From: Rhizophagus irregularis
Taxonomy: Eukaryota; Glomeromycota; Glomeromycetes; Glomerales; Glomeraceae
Assembly: GCF_026210795.1 (NCBI RefSeq)
Contig: NC_089439.1
Location: 4,650,001-4,714,000, forward strand
Direction: 5' to 3'
Length of the DNA stretch: 64,000 nucleotides
In this document: positions 1-11,173 of the stretch, piece after piece
Position numbering within the stretch: position 1 is the stretch's first letter
Layout: each line of letters starts with the position of its first letter
Notes under the pieces: model-generated
What the model was told of the DNA's origin: nothing
Seen by the model: only the letters and a program-made list of their open reading frames with translations
Database searches by the model: none
Translations under genes and position numbers: made by a program

Positions 1-575
1 ATCTCTTCTATTATTCAAATATTACATCGTAAAGAAATAATTTATAACCCATCTTTTATGGCTGTGCTATCTTTTCTTTAAAATAATCTTTCAAATATTA
101 TGTCGTAAAGATATAATTCATCTTTTGTGGCTGTGTTATCTTTTTATATATGTTCTTTTTAATATGTTGTCTTTTATATTCCATCTTTTTACTATCTTTT
201 CATATTATCTTTTATATTATCTTGTGTTCTTTAATCTTTCCGACATTATTTTATGTGTTCTTTTAATCCACTTTATGTGTTTTGCTTATAATCTATCTTT
301 TGTGGCTTATAATTATTCTTTCTTATCGTTCTTGTTGTTAAAGATCGTCAAGCCGCAATTGATCGACTCTATTTATCCTATTGGTTCTTTGTCAATCATT
401 TGATAAATATTACATCATGTAGATCATTACTCTTCTTAAATGTTTATCCTCTTCGGCTAATTATTTATCCATCCACGCCCATTCATGATTAATTTGTTCG
501 TTCTTAATATTTGATAATTACATTTGGCGGTTGAATTTTATCTTCTTTTCGTGCTTGATATTCGGCCGTTTACAT
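1..575 (-). repeat. 3' LTR of Ty3/Gypsy element (truncated by window edge)
   Basis: This stretch is almost identical to 5811-6385, with one clear difference (tgtgttc versus tatgttc). It lies directly beside a purine-rich tract, as expected for the 3' LTR of a minus-strand element. The inner end reads TGTAAACGGCC on the minus strand, a canonical TG start. The outer end is beyond the window, so the LTR is at least 575 bp. It has no coding potential of its own. Confidence 0.85.
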
Positions 576-592
576 TATCCCCCTCTTCGCTA
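576..592 (-). promoter_or_regulatory. Polypurine tract of the Gypsy element
   Basis: On the minus strand the bases directly upstream of the 3' LTR are purine-rich (GCGAAGAGGGGGATA). This is the expected plus-strand primer site for LTR retrotransposon replication and confirms both the orientation and the LTR boundary. Confidence 0.75.
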
Positions 593-650
593 TTTGTGAC
601 CTCACAAATAACTTTAAAAGAATCGAACTCGGGTCTCGTTCATAATAATT

Positions 651-1877
651 CTAATTGAATCGAACTCGGGTCTTATCGAATACCTCTTTTCCTTTAATTA
701 TTATTTTTGGTGTAAATCCCCCTCGATCATAAAATTTCTTTAACCATTCTCCATTCTGTGGTGTTTTCAATATTCTTCCATCTAATTCTTTGAGTTTATA
801 TGCTCCGTTTCCAAATTCTTCGTGAATTAAATATGGTCCTTTCCATTTGCTCTGCAATTTTCCAGACCATTGTTTCTCTCTCCATGCTTCATATAATAAT
901 ACTTTTTCTCCTATTTCAAATTTAGGTTTTCTAATTCCCCTTTTGTTGTGTTATTGTTTTTGTTTCTCTTGAGCTTCTTCCACATTTTCTTTTATTTTTC
1001 TTCTTATTACCGGTAGCTCCTCGATTAATACTTTTACTCTATCAGCTAATGTTACCTTATTTTCATCTTTATCTAATGGTAGTCTCGCTCTCCTTCCGTA
1101 TGTTGCGTAAAAAGGTTTAATTCTTGTTGATGATTGCTTCTTTGTCCTATATGCAAATAATACAGATGGTATATGTTTATCCCAATTTTCTTCTCCTAAT
1201 TTGGCCAATCCTTCACATAAAGTTTTATTGAATCTTTCGACCAAACCATTTGTTTGTGGCCTATATGGTGTACTTAATCTATGATTTATTCCACATCTTT
1301 CTACTAATTCTTCCATCATTCTATTGTTAAAGTGAGTCCCTCTATCGCTAATTATTTTCTTTGGACATCTATGTCTACAAATTATGTCTCGCCAAATAAA
1401 TTCTACTACTTCTTTTGCTGTAGCTTCTTTTAGTGGTGCGGCCTCGGGCCATTTTGTAAAATAATCCATCGCTACTACAATATACTTATTTCCCTTTTCT
1501 GTCTCTTTTAATGGTCCAACTATATCTATTCCAATCATCTCGAACGGTTCATTTATCTTTATTGGCGTCAGCTCATTCTTTCCTCTTGGTTTTCCTCTCA
1601 TTTGACAATTCCAACACGTTCTTACATATTCTTCTACATCTTCTTTCATATTTTTCCACCAATAATTTTCTTTTATTCTATCTAATGTCGCTTCTATCCC
1701 AAAATGTCCTGATAATTCATTATCATGCATCATGTATATCAATCCCTCGTATTCATAATCCCTGATTACTCTAAATCTGTTTTGTCCTTTTATTCTATAT
1801 AAAATTCCTTCTTTCAATTCATATTTATTCTCTTTTTCGATATTGTCAATTATTCTCTTATAATTATTTTCCTCCAT
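651..1877 (-). pseudogene. Ty3/Gypsy integrase, interrupted by one stop codon
   Basis: The reading frame starts at 1877 and encodes an HHCC zinc-finger region (GHFGIEATL... then CWNCQMRG), followed by an rve integrase core. The expected catalytic residues are visible: D in GIDIVGP, D in SDRGTHF and E in LVERFNKT. A TAA at 951-953 breaks the frame after EEAQEKQKQ. The same frame then continues without another stop to 651, encoding the basic C-terminal domain (KFEIGEKVLLYEAW..., then KWKGPYLIHEEFG). One substitution therefore explains the break. It lies downstream of, and in the same frame as, the 1938-3647 reading frame, separated by two stops. The integrase chemistry is known for the family. 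Loss of activity in this copy is inferred. Confidence 0.85.
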
Positions 1878-1937
1878 AATATTTCTTTAATTGATTCTAC
1901 TTCTGAGTTTGTTATTTTCGTTATGTGTTCTATATTT

Positions 1938-3647
1938 TTAGTTCTGTGCTCTTCTCCATTTTTCCACCTCTTTAAATACTTTTCTCCAACTACTATTGTC
2001 ATTTTTAACTTTTACTCGACTGTATCTTTTGGTATCTTTATACACACTTTGATTTTCTTCAAACATTTTAACCATGTCCAAATATTCATCCTTCTTTAAT
2101 GTTGGATATGATGATTTTTCCGTTTTCTTTGTTTCTCTTCCAATGTAATTTTTCCAACATACGTCACCATCTTTCTCTAAAAATATCACTATTGATTTAT
2201 CTATCGTTTCTTTCAGTCTGAATATTTCTTTTTCCATCTCATGATTTCCATGTGGAGTAATTAATCCTCTGTCAAAACTTTTCGTCTTTTGATAATAATA
2301 TTCACAATATGGTGATTTGTCTAAAATTATTATATCTGTATCTTCATCATATTCTAACATTCTTCTATTTATTTGTTCCACTACTTCTTTTCTAAATTTC
2401 CATTCTGTATCCATCTTTGATTCGTGAAATTCATCTTTATCTTTTCTTCTTCTTTTATAAGTATTGAATCTTACTTTTAATCCTTGTTTTTCCCATTCTT
2501 TAATTAAATTTTGTACTATACTTGTTTTTCCCAATCCATCTACCCCGTCAATTATTACTATTTCTGGTTGATCCTCTACTATCTTTAATAATCTACTTAA
2601 TGCGTCGGCGTTCGTATTTTCTTTTCCCGACCTATGTATTACTTCAAAATTATATTGCTGTAATTCCATTACCCATCTTATTTCGCATCTTTCGCACCAA
2701 GTTGTACTCTCATTTATTAATTGTCCATATGTTATATTCGCTCTACAATTTTTCACGTCTCCCTCAATGTCATAAGGTCGTATTTCATCAGTTAATCTTG
2801 GTCCATACTCTCTGGGTTTTGTTGGTCCTCCTGCTTCTCTCCATTTTCTTAGTCCTTCTGTTGGGTCATAATAATCTTGTCTTTTATTACTCCATTTCAT
2901 TTTTCGTGGTCCTATCGGTTTATCCCAATTCTGTTCAGTTCGTTCAGGTATATAATTTGGTGTCGTTGTACCACTTGGTATTTCTCTATCATCCATTCTA
3001 CTTCCTGCTCCTCTTAATTCTTCTTGTAAATTTCCTTCTTCATTATTATTTTTATATCCCACTGTTGGATTCGTCCTTCTTGTTTGTCTTCTTGTTTTTA
3101 CTGCGTTATCTTTTGCATACAATTCACTATGATAATTTAATTCTCCATCTTCATAATCATCGTAATATCCTTGTGTATAATATACTCCATCGTATTGTGG
3201 TTCCTCATATCCATTTTCATTATAATCACACTTTTCTTGGTCATCATATTCACCTGTCATATTCACTCTTGCATTCCTTTTTGCTTTTTGATTTTTACTC
3301 GAGCCAATTTCGGGTCCTTTTATATCCTCTTCCACTTCATCTTCAAGATTCCATATTGTTAAATATTTCCTCATAATTTCATATGTTGTTATTATCTTTG
3401 CAGTTACTCCAAATTTTCTTGTTCTTTCAATTTCCGTTATTTCTACATCATATCCCATACTAGTCAATCTTAACAATTCTTCTTCAGTTGTTATCGTTCC
3501 AATATCTCCAAAAATCTTCTGTAATCTTTTTACCCGATTATCAATTTCATCGATATCCTCTTCTTCACAATCTTTGCATACGGTTCCTCCTAATCTAAAC
3601 ATATCATTCATCCATCTTATCATTTCTATTTTCAATCTTCTAAGCAT
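1938..3647 (-). CDS. Gypsy Gag-like N-terminus + RNase H tail + thymidylate-kinase-like P-loop domain
   Basis: This 569-residue frame is a composite. Residues 1-310 are acidic and low-complexity, Gag-like, with a CxxC at about 24-27. They end in NITYGQLINES, resembling the start of Gypsy pol. Residues 316-353 are the typical end of Gypsy RNase H (ELQQYNFEVIHRSGKEN, then ADALSR). The reverse transcriptase between them is absent. Residues 361-569 resemble the thymidylate/deoxynucleoside kinase fold: IVIIDGVDGLGKTS is a Walker A loop at about 364-376. IIILDKSPYCEYY at about 439-451 resembles the DR-S/DRSxxS region. FLEKDGDVCWKNYIGRETKK is a LID-like basic stretch. The kinase-like part sits between RNase H and integrase in one open frame. 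Substrate and activity are unknown. The internal deletion suggests a non-autonomous copy. Confidence 0.75.
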   Translation of the reverse strand: MLRRLKIEMIRWMNDMFRLGGTVCKDCEEEDIDEIDNRVKRLQKIFGDIGTITTEEELLRLTSMGYDVEITEIERTRKFGVTAKIITTYEIMRKYLTIWNLEDEVEEDIKGPEIGSSKNQKAKRNARVNMTGEYDDQEKCDYNENGYEEPQYDGVYYTQGYYDDYEDGELNYHSELYAKDNAVKTRRQTRRTNPTVGYKNNNEEGNLQEELRGAGSRMDDREIPSGTTTPNYIPERTEQNWDKPIGPRKMKWSNKRQDYYDPTEGLRKWREAGGPTKPREYGPRLTDEIRPYDIEGDVKNCRANITYGQLINESTTWCERCEIRWVMELQQYNFEVIHRSGKENTNADALSRLLKIVEDQPEIVIIDGVDGLGKTSIVQNLIKEWEKQGLKVRFNTYKRRRKDKDEFHESKMDTEWKFRKEVVEQINRRMLEYDEDTDIIILDKSPYCEYYYQKTKSFDRGLITPHGNHEMEKEIFRLKETIDKSIVIFLEKDGDVCWKNYIGRETKKTEKSSYPTLKKDEYLDMVKMFEENQSVYKDTKRYSRVKVKNDNSSWRKVFKEVEKWRRAQN

Positions 3648-3659
3648 TCTTTTATCTTT

Positions 3660-5800
3660 AAATAGATCGCTTCTTCCAATCTTTCGATTCCATCTTTCGG
3701 TTCTATATATTTACTATGCCATATTTTACTATTAATTTTTACTGCGCCTTAAAATTTCAAAAATTTTTCTAAGTCCACAATCTCCTCAGGCTGCGGAGGT
3801 TTTTACTGTGCCATCAAATTTATCTTTTATCACCGATCTCCATAATTTCACATGTCACATCTTTTCGTCACTGTGATTCATAATTTCACTTATCACATCT
3901 TTTCGTCACATCTTTTTGTCACCAAGATCCATAATTTCACATATCACAAACTTTATGAAAATTTTGGAGTTTTAAGGTTTGCGAATTTCCAATCTTTCTT
4001 ATCGTCCACATAAATCCTTCTTACTATATATTCTATATTATATAAATTAATCTATAACACACAAAATGTCGTTCTTTTCAGATAAATGTCTTTCTTTTCA
4101 AATAAATGTTCTTTTTCAAATAAATATTCTTTTTCAAATAAATGTTCTTCTTTTAAATAAATGTCCTTCTTTTCGGATTTTACTCTATTATTAAATACTG
4201 CACGTAATGTTCATTATACGGCTCGTTAATGTGTAAATATCCTTCTATTTTTTCTTCTTTTAACGGAACATTGTAATGAAAGCGTGAACTAGGACACTAC
4301 ACCAGGAACCCTCATCTGAAATGTAGCCTAGGACCTGTAACAATACAACATATCCGTCTTTTCCTCCTTCGTTGGCTGACTTGTCTCTTAACGGGTGAAT
4401 CTAACCTTCCAAAATCCAGTTTCAAAAGTCATCAGCTATCCATAAAACTCATCTAAACCAACTTTCTTAAATTGGTGGACCTATACTGAGCTTATCTTTA
4501 TCTTTTACCCGTTGGAGATACCTCACATTGAAATAAAAGCACGACAGTTTTCAGGTTTGTCCCATTTTATCCATCCAATGTTTCTTGATAGTAGGTGTCT
4601 TTACAATTTTCATTCCCCGTCCCCAAAGCAATTCGTACGTTATTGAGCTGGGTATCCAGATTTGACGTAACCCATACGTTATAATCTTTAATATCGAAGA
4701 ATAAGAATTTTCCAATCTCGAGCATTTATCCAAAATCCAAACTCAGAGGTAACCCATACCACACAGATGAACCCCGGACAATACATTGGTGTTCTCCCAT
4801 TATTAATCTTTATTCCAAAATTTATCTTTAACTTCCACATCTCCTTATGAAATTTCTCAGGTACTTTATTCCCGAAAGAAACATTCTTGTGCTTTCTATC
4901 GATTAAGTGATTACTTGCACAACTTCAAACTCCAATCTTTCACCTTTTCAAGTTTTTAACTCGATTAAATCCTTATTGATTTATTGGTTCCTTTTGAACT
5001 CGTTAAAACCTGAAATCTAAAAATAAATTCTAAAATAAAATATTGATTAATAATACCTATCAGTGACTTACTAACGAAATTAAATTTTCATATTCATTAT
5101 AATAATAATCATGTGATGATGATCATTTCCTTTCTCGGAGCATGCACCATATGAGATCCCCCAATTCCCCCTGTCATCAATTTACAAGGTTGCCACATCG
5201 AACGGGCATTCTCATGGTCGAACGAACGAATGAGCGAACAAACAAACGAACGAACGAGCAATCAAACGAACAAACACGTGATCAAAACATAATTAACGAA
5301 CAACAACATCAGCGAACAATATACAACAACATTCTTGGTTCACAAAATAAATAGCGTTAGTAATATAAAACGTTGAGCGATATAAAATAAAATGTACTTC
5401 TCTTTCCTCAAATTATATCCACTTTCGATTTCAAACTGCGATAGCTCTCGCTACGAATTATTATCTTCCAAAGGTATATATTTAATTCATCTTAAATTTT
5501 CATTAATTAAAATTAATTAATCAAACATTAATTAAAGTTTAGGGCGAACCTATTACCTTTAATTAATATTAAACTTCATTAATAATTAAAAAATAAAACT
5601 TATATTTTATTGAGTTCTGTGGATGCGAACTGTGGAATTACTTTGAATTCCGTTCTCTATATATACAATTTTTATGCTACTTTCTATTCTATCTATATAC
5701 TATCTTTTATGTTCTTTACATATTATCTTTGAACTATCTTTCTAATATACTATCTATATTTTAAATACGCTATCTTTTAATATGCTATCTTATATATTAT
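3660..5800 (-). other. Untranslated internal region of the Gypsy element
   Basis: There is no convincing coding sequence between the polyprotein start and the 5' LTR. The region holds short imperfect repeats: catcttttcgtcac units at about 3850-3930, and aaataaatgtycttyttttc units at about 4075-4170. A gaacgaacgaa-type simple repeat lies at about 5218-5275. The primer-binding site should lie at its right end, but I could not place it because the outer LTR edge is not defined. Confidence 0.6.
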
Positions 5801-5810
5801 TTTATATGTT

Positions 5811-6385
5811 ATCTCTTCTATTATTCAAATATTACATCGTAAAGAAATAATTTATAACCCATCTTTTATGGCTGTGCTATCTTTTCTTTAAAATAATCTT
5901 TCAAATATTATGTCGTAAAGATATAATTCATCTTTTGTGGCTGTGTTATCTTTTTATATATGTTCTTTTTAATATGTTGTCTTTTATATTCCATCTTTTT
6001 ACTATCTTTTCATATTATCTTTTATATTATCTTGTGTTCTTTAATCTTTCCGACATTATTTTATATGTTCTTTTAATCCACTTTATGTGTTTTGCTTATA
6101 ATCTATCTTTTGTGGCTTATAATTATTCTTTCTTATCGTTCTTGTTGTTAAAGATCGTCAAGCCGCAATTGATCGACTCTATTTATCCTATTGGTTCTTT
6201 GTCAATCATTTGATAAATATTACATCATGTAGATCATTACTCTTCTTAAATGTTTATCCTCTTCGGCTAATTATTTATCCATCCACGCCCATTCATGATT
6301 AATTTGTTCGTTCTTAATATTTGATAATTACATTTGGCGGTTGAATTTTATCTTCTTTTCGTGCTTGATATTCGGCCGTTTACAT
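5811..6385 (-). repeat. 5' LTR of Ty3/Gypsy element (minimum extent)
   Basis: Matches 1-575 almost base for base and ends in the same tacat at 6381-6385, after which the two copies diverge. The left edge may extend upstream of 5811, because the left copy is cut by the window start. Near-identity of the two LTRs implies a fairly recent insertion, despite the internal deletion and stop codon. Confidence 0.85.
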
Positions 6386-8862
6386 CGGTATATACAAAGA
6401 TTATTAACTAGTAAGGTATGTGTCATGAATTGTTAAATAATATAAATTAGCCATAGAAAAAGGGACTCTCTAGTTTTCAGGATGTTTCAGATTATCTAAC
6501 ATACGAAAAATGACCTGAATGTATTTTCAAATGCATTGAGCTGACAAGTTTCAGAATATTTTCTGGACACTGGGCGTAAATTTAGGAATTGTCTCGTTAT
6601 TTTCCAGAATTATTCTTTAATAGGAATGGAAAGAAGTAAAAACTAATTAAGATAATCAACTCTTCAATTCTTCCTCTCATCTCTTTCTTCAGCTCACGTA
6701 TAGTCTGTACAATCACTTTTAAGAACTTCTTTACTATACAAATATGTCTGATTATATAATTTAATTAATAATAGAAGCATTTCAGTTGTTTCTGATTTGT
6801 ATACCAACCTGTCAAAAAGTACAGGAAGACAAAAACAATTTGTTGCTTGGATACATCAGATCAACTGAACACGCATTAAATGTCCAAAAGTTCCTAAATG
6901 TAAATGCTAATAGTCAATGCCTAAGTAAGGATGGACATGAAAATGATCACTATTTGACGCATCTTATTCTGAAAAATCTAATGAACACTTTGTTATTTCG
7001 AAATTTTTATGGTATAGCAAAAGTTCAGTTATTAACATCTGTATTAATGCGGTTTAATATAATGCTTTTTCTAAATACTTGGCAAATATCTATCGCAGCA
7101 ATAATAGGATAGTATAAAAATATGAGTCAATTGAAGAAAACTAAATCCATTGATAACTCTTTCACAAACATGGCCTAGCTCTTGTCTTTATTTAATATCC
7201 ACAAGTTTATTTCACAAAGCCATTATCTATTAGGAATTGTATACGGATATTAATTAATACCAAAAAGACATTATACAGAAAAAATATTGATGTAACAGTT
7301 ATGTTCTTAAAAAAAGGCACAAATGTAAAGGACAATTGCAATTGCATGGGAGGCTACAATATTAAATACTATTTACATATTACATCCCTATAAAAAATAT
7401 TGTCCAAATACTGTTCAGTTTTTTTTTTGGAAAATCGACCCTGTCCTGAACATTTATGTGGTTAAAAATTCTCAAACTCCGCATCTTGTATTAAATTGTA
7501 ACAAATATTGTATAATAGCGTGCGAGTGTCCAGAAAATTGACCTCATTCCGAATATTTATCATACAAACATTTTTTTATAGGGCATAAGAAGCTACAATA
7601 TTAAATACTACCTACAAATTGCATGAGAGTAGGGTGTCCAGGATGTGCTCTTATCCATACTTTTTGACTCTAATTCAGTTATATTATTATCATTATTAGT
7701 AAAGATAACGTGTAATGGTAATTCCAATCTAAAACTTCATTACAAACTAAATATCGACAAAGTCATAATGAAGAATATGAATCTATGATAATTAATAAGT
7801 TCTGATCTATTAAACGAAGTTACTAGTAAGATACTTTTAAATATATTATTATTAGATTTAGAAACCGATATTCAACCTTAGAATTTGAATCCAGTTTCCT
7901 TTGATTCAAATTAAAATTTGAATAAAGCGAAGGAACTGGATATACCGTACCATCCCAAAATTAAAAAACCCTCTCCCCCGAAAATAAGCAACCATGGCCG
8001 ATTTTGACCAGAATTATGACTACTTTAGCCAGAATTAAGTTCAAAAATGGTTTTTTAATTTCGGAATGGTACGGTAATAGGCAGAAGGAACTGGATATAA
8101 ATAAATCTGAAAATTGAAGGTTCAGTTCCTTCGTTCATGAATAATCCAGAAAAGGAAACCAGAATATATTATAGGTTAAAATAAATCCGATTCAATTTTA
8201 GACTCATTATTTGGACCGCAAATCCGCCAATTATTTCAAAGAAAAAAATGGGTAGAAAATATTATACCCAATTTTAATTCATTAACATCACATAAATGTC
8301 CTATTATTTTTTGTGTTATATAATCAAATTCTGCCAATACCATTTCCAAAATATAACTGTCACGTGATCAAAATTTGCAGATCGTTTTCAAAAATAGATG
8401 ATCTTGCTCTTGTTCTTCAAATAAAACTTAGTAAAAGCCCTATGCAGTTTTTAAAATCAATTTCTATACGCATTTTTGCTTTTTCTGCAAGTTTACTTAG
8501 AGAAAAATGGAGATTTTGAATACCAATTTCTTAATAAAGTAAACTTTTACAAAATTAAATATAGAAGTTAAGAATGGTATTCATAGTCTCTCTTTTAATT
8601 ATAATCAAACTTGAAGAGAAGGCAAGCATTCCTATATAAACAATGATTTTAAAAGCTGTATAGTTATTGCATTAAGTTTCATTTAAAAAAAAACCCAAAT
8701 TTTCAATAAATTGCTCTAGCTATTTTAGTTATGATCGGCAAAATAGATCACGTGCCAGTAATTACTTAACTGCATAATGATAAGTTAAGAAAGGTTACAC
8801 TCAATTCATAGTTTTTTTCTTTCGTATTAAAAAACCATTTCATTCTTTGAACCCCTTTTATT
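6386..8862. other. Intergenic, repeat debris
   Basis: No supported gene. The stretch contains two copies of a dispersed motif (gctacaatattaaatact at 7352-7370 and 7592-7609) that recurs at 12209-12227. It also carries a gggtgtccaggatg motif at about 7634, whose inverted form occurs at about 12186. These look like ends of a short transposon family. A 108-codon open frame at 6786-7112 has no recognisable features. Confidence 0.5.
7943..8076. mobile_element. MITE with 26-28 bp terminal inverted repeats and TA target duplication
   Basis: The left end TACCGTACCATCCCAAAATT and the right end form an inverted repeat of about 28 bp (two mismatches), bounded by TA on both sides. The internal part is about 75 bp and non-coding. 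This is the structure of a Tc1/mariner (Stowaway-like) MITE. Just outside, the 16-bp string gaaggaactggatata occurs at 7929-7944 and again at 8084-8099. Confidence 0.75.
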
Positions 8863-10503
8863 ATGTTTATTATAACTAATTTACTTAATTTTGTTAAAAC
8901 GAAAGACAAGCTAAAGGTTATTTTTTCAAGAGATTTGAGAGATGACATGGTAAATTGTGGTGTATGTTCTGATTGTAAAGAGGCCAATACTGGATATGCA
9001 TGGTGCAATAAATGTGATCCCGGTCGATTTAAAAAAGAAGGAATAACAAGTGGAAATGATGAATTAGATAAATTAATCTGTGAAAGACAACAACAAACAT
9101 TACATTTTTATGATAATTTTGAGTGGATAACTTATGATAAATTTAGTGAGGTTGAAACTATTGGGGAAGGGGGTTTTTCTATAATTTATTCTGCTAAATG
9201 GTTAGAAGGTGCACCAATTTATGATAATAAAAAATCTCATACTGAACCTATTAAAGTTGCACTTAAAAAACTTAAAACTTCAGATATAGCAGCTTTTACA
9301 AATGAGGTATTTTTTTTTATGATTTTTACATTACAATTCTAAAAAAAAAAAAATATTTAATACATAATAATTGTTTATAATGAGCGAATTTTTTAATTTA
9401 GATAAAAATACACGGTGAATGTAATTATACTAATTTTCATATCACACAACTTTATGGTATAACAAAAAATCTAAACACAGGAGAATTTACGATGGTTTTA
9501 GAATATGCAACTAATGGAAGTTTAAGGGATTATCTTAAAAACAAAAGCAAATGTTTAAAATGGGGGGAAAAATTAGAAATTTTAATTAATATCATATATG
9601 ATCTCGAATTTATTCATGATAGAAATTATATCCACAAAGACTTACATAGTGGCAACATTCTCCAATTTTTTTATAATGGTTGGATTGATACAAAAATTAC
9701 TGATTTAGGATGTGCACAACAATTACATGATATTTTAAATTCTTCTAATTCTATATCCGTATGTGGAGTCTTTCCTTATATGGCTCCTGAGATATTAAAC
9801 GGAAAACAATATACTTTCGCAAGTGATATTTATAGTTTTGGTATTATTATAGTAGAGGTGTCAACTGGAAAGCCACCTTATGGAAATATACCGCATGATG
9901 AATATCTTGCAATAGCAATATGCAATGGTAGGAGACCAAAAATAGCTAAAGGAACACCAAAATGTTATATTGATTTAGTAGATCGATGTCTTGATGCAGA
10001 TCCAGAAGAAAGACCTTCATCAAAAGAAATACTTCATAAAATTAGAAATTGGCGGTTTCATGATTCAGATCAAGCATGTTATAAGAAATTATTTTTGAAG
10101 AAAATGTATCATAATAATAAAGATATAAAATTGGCTAAGGAATTTATTGATGAAGATTGTATGATAAACTCGCAAGAATCTTCTGCTAAAACAATGCTTC
10201 ATCCTGGAGCCATCTATACTAGTCAAGTGATGAGTTTTAATAGCCTTTGTGAACCAAAAAACTCTGTAGGAATTCAAGTTGAAGATTCAGAAGATAGTGA
10301 TTCTTATGAACCAAAAAGATCTGTAGGAATTCAATCAGAAGGTAAAATTAATTATGACGATAATTCTAATTATAATTATTTGATGTTCTTTTTAATTTCT
10401 AGCTTTTTTATTTGACTTAGTCTCAGATTTACAATTAATTGACTTAAATGTTCTGGAGGCCAAGGTCAATGATTCGAAAAATGAACATTTTTTATTGACC
10501 TAA
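8863..10503 (+). CDS. TKL-type protein kinase with N-terminal Cys motif (K1)
   Basis: Three exons by splice reading: 8863-9306, 9402-10341 and 10421-10503, with phases 0 and 1, giving 488 residues. The N-terminal Cys-rich motif runs NCGVCSDCKE to WCNKCDPG, residues 32-51, and could bind zinc. The kinase domain has the glycine loop GEGGFSIIYSAKW (about 101-113), VALKK with Lys135, HKDLHSGN (catalytic Asp228) and DLG in place of DFG (Asp249). APE and SDIYSFG follow. All catalytic residues are present. The tail carries two EPKxSxGIQ repeats, and the last exon encodes SDLQLIDLNVLEAK. The start is uncertain, since the paralogue K2 begins MDDLKTKDK whereas here the homologous part follows about 12 unrelated residues. 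A signalling kinase of the lineage-expanded Glomeromycotina TKL class is likely. Its substrate is unknown. Confidence 0.85.
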
Positions 10504-10834
10504 TATTAATATATTTCTTAAGCTTAAAAGTTGATAGTTTGTAGGTAATTTTACGATGCCACACCAAAAACAGTACTTCTCCTCGTCAAATACATAATTA
10601 GCAACTACCGACCTTACCTACGTATTTTTGTTCAACCACCAAATTCTGAAAAGCATAGTATCAAAATATTTTTTACAAAGGTATAGTAACTGAAGTTTGA
10701 AGGTGGGCGTAAACACGAGTATATTAGTTGGTAGTTTAGTAAGGTGATGTTAGACAATTTTTTAAGATATATTTGAATTATTATGGGATGTTTACGTTGA
10801 CAGTATTTACAGGTATAAATGAATGTTAATTTTA

Positions 10835-11173
10835 GGCTGCTCCAATTTGATTGTTTGTTAAGCGTCCAGAATTTATGAAGAGTTTGAGGGGGGAGGAGGG
10901 TATTCAATAAACAAACATAATATCTTTTGGGAAAATTTGGGAAATTCTGGAAAATCGTAATTCAAATTTAGAGGGGGTATTTAAACATATTTATTACTAT
11001 ATGTTTAATAGGATTCACATTTTTGATGCGGTAAGGACTAGCGCATGTTACTCTGGGAAACATGCAGCAAGGACTAGTGCATGTTACTCTGGGAAACATG
11101 CGGCAAGGACTAGCATATGTTACTCTGGTAGAGGGGGAGGGTACGTTAAACAAATAATTAAATTGGAGCGGCC
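10835..11173. mobile_element. PIF/Harbinger-like MITE with TTA target duplication and internal minisatellite
   Basis: The left end GGCTGCTCCAATTTGATTGT and the right end, read in reverse (GGCCGCTCCAATTTAATTAT), form terminal inverted repeats of about 33 bp. TTA flanks the element at 10832-10834 and 11174-11176. A GG-start and a 3-bp TTA duplication are typical of PIF/Harbinger-type elements. It is non-coding, 339 bp long, and carries three 36-bp tandem units inside. Confidence 0.7.
11028..11135 (+). repeat. 36-bp minisatellite, three copies
   Basis: Units start at 11028, 11064 and 11100 and share gcggcaaggactagygcatg followed by ttactctgg. The third is slightly diverged at its end. The array sits inside the MITE at 10835-11173, so it probably arose within that element. 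Confidence 0.85.

Noticed and set aside
125-403. Identical hydrophobic 92-codon frames in both LTRs (also 5935-6213)
   Set aside because: They lie within non-coding LTRs. The composition is that of T-rich DNA.
606-680. gacccgagttcgattc motif resembling a tRNA T-arm
   Set aside because: It is a short direct repeat at the end of the pol frame. No acceptor stem, D-arm or anticodon arm can be formed around it.
2522-3376. Long plus-strand open frame (284 codons)
   Set aside because: It is the antisense shadow of the Gypsy polyprotein. Leu/Phe/Tyr-rich composition reflects the complementary AT-rich codons.
6786-7112. 108-codon open frame
   Set aside because: No domain, no partner exons and no repeat copies. 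Chance length is plausible in this interval.
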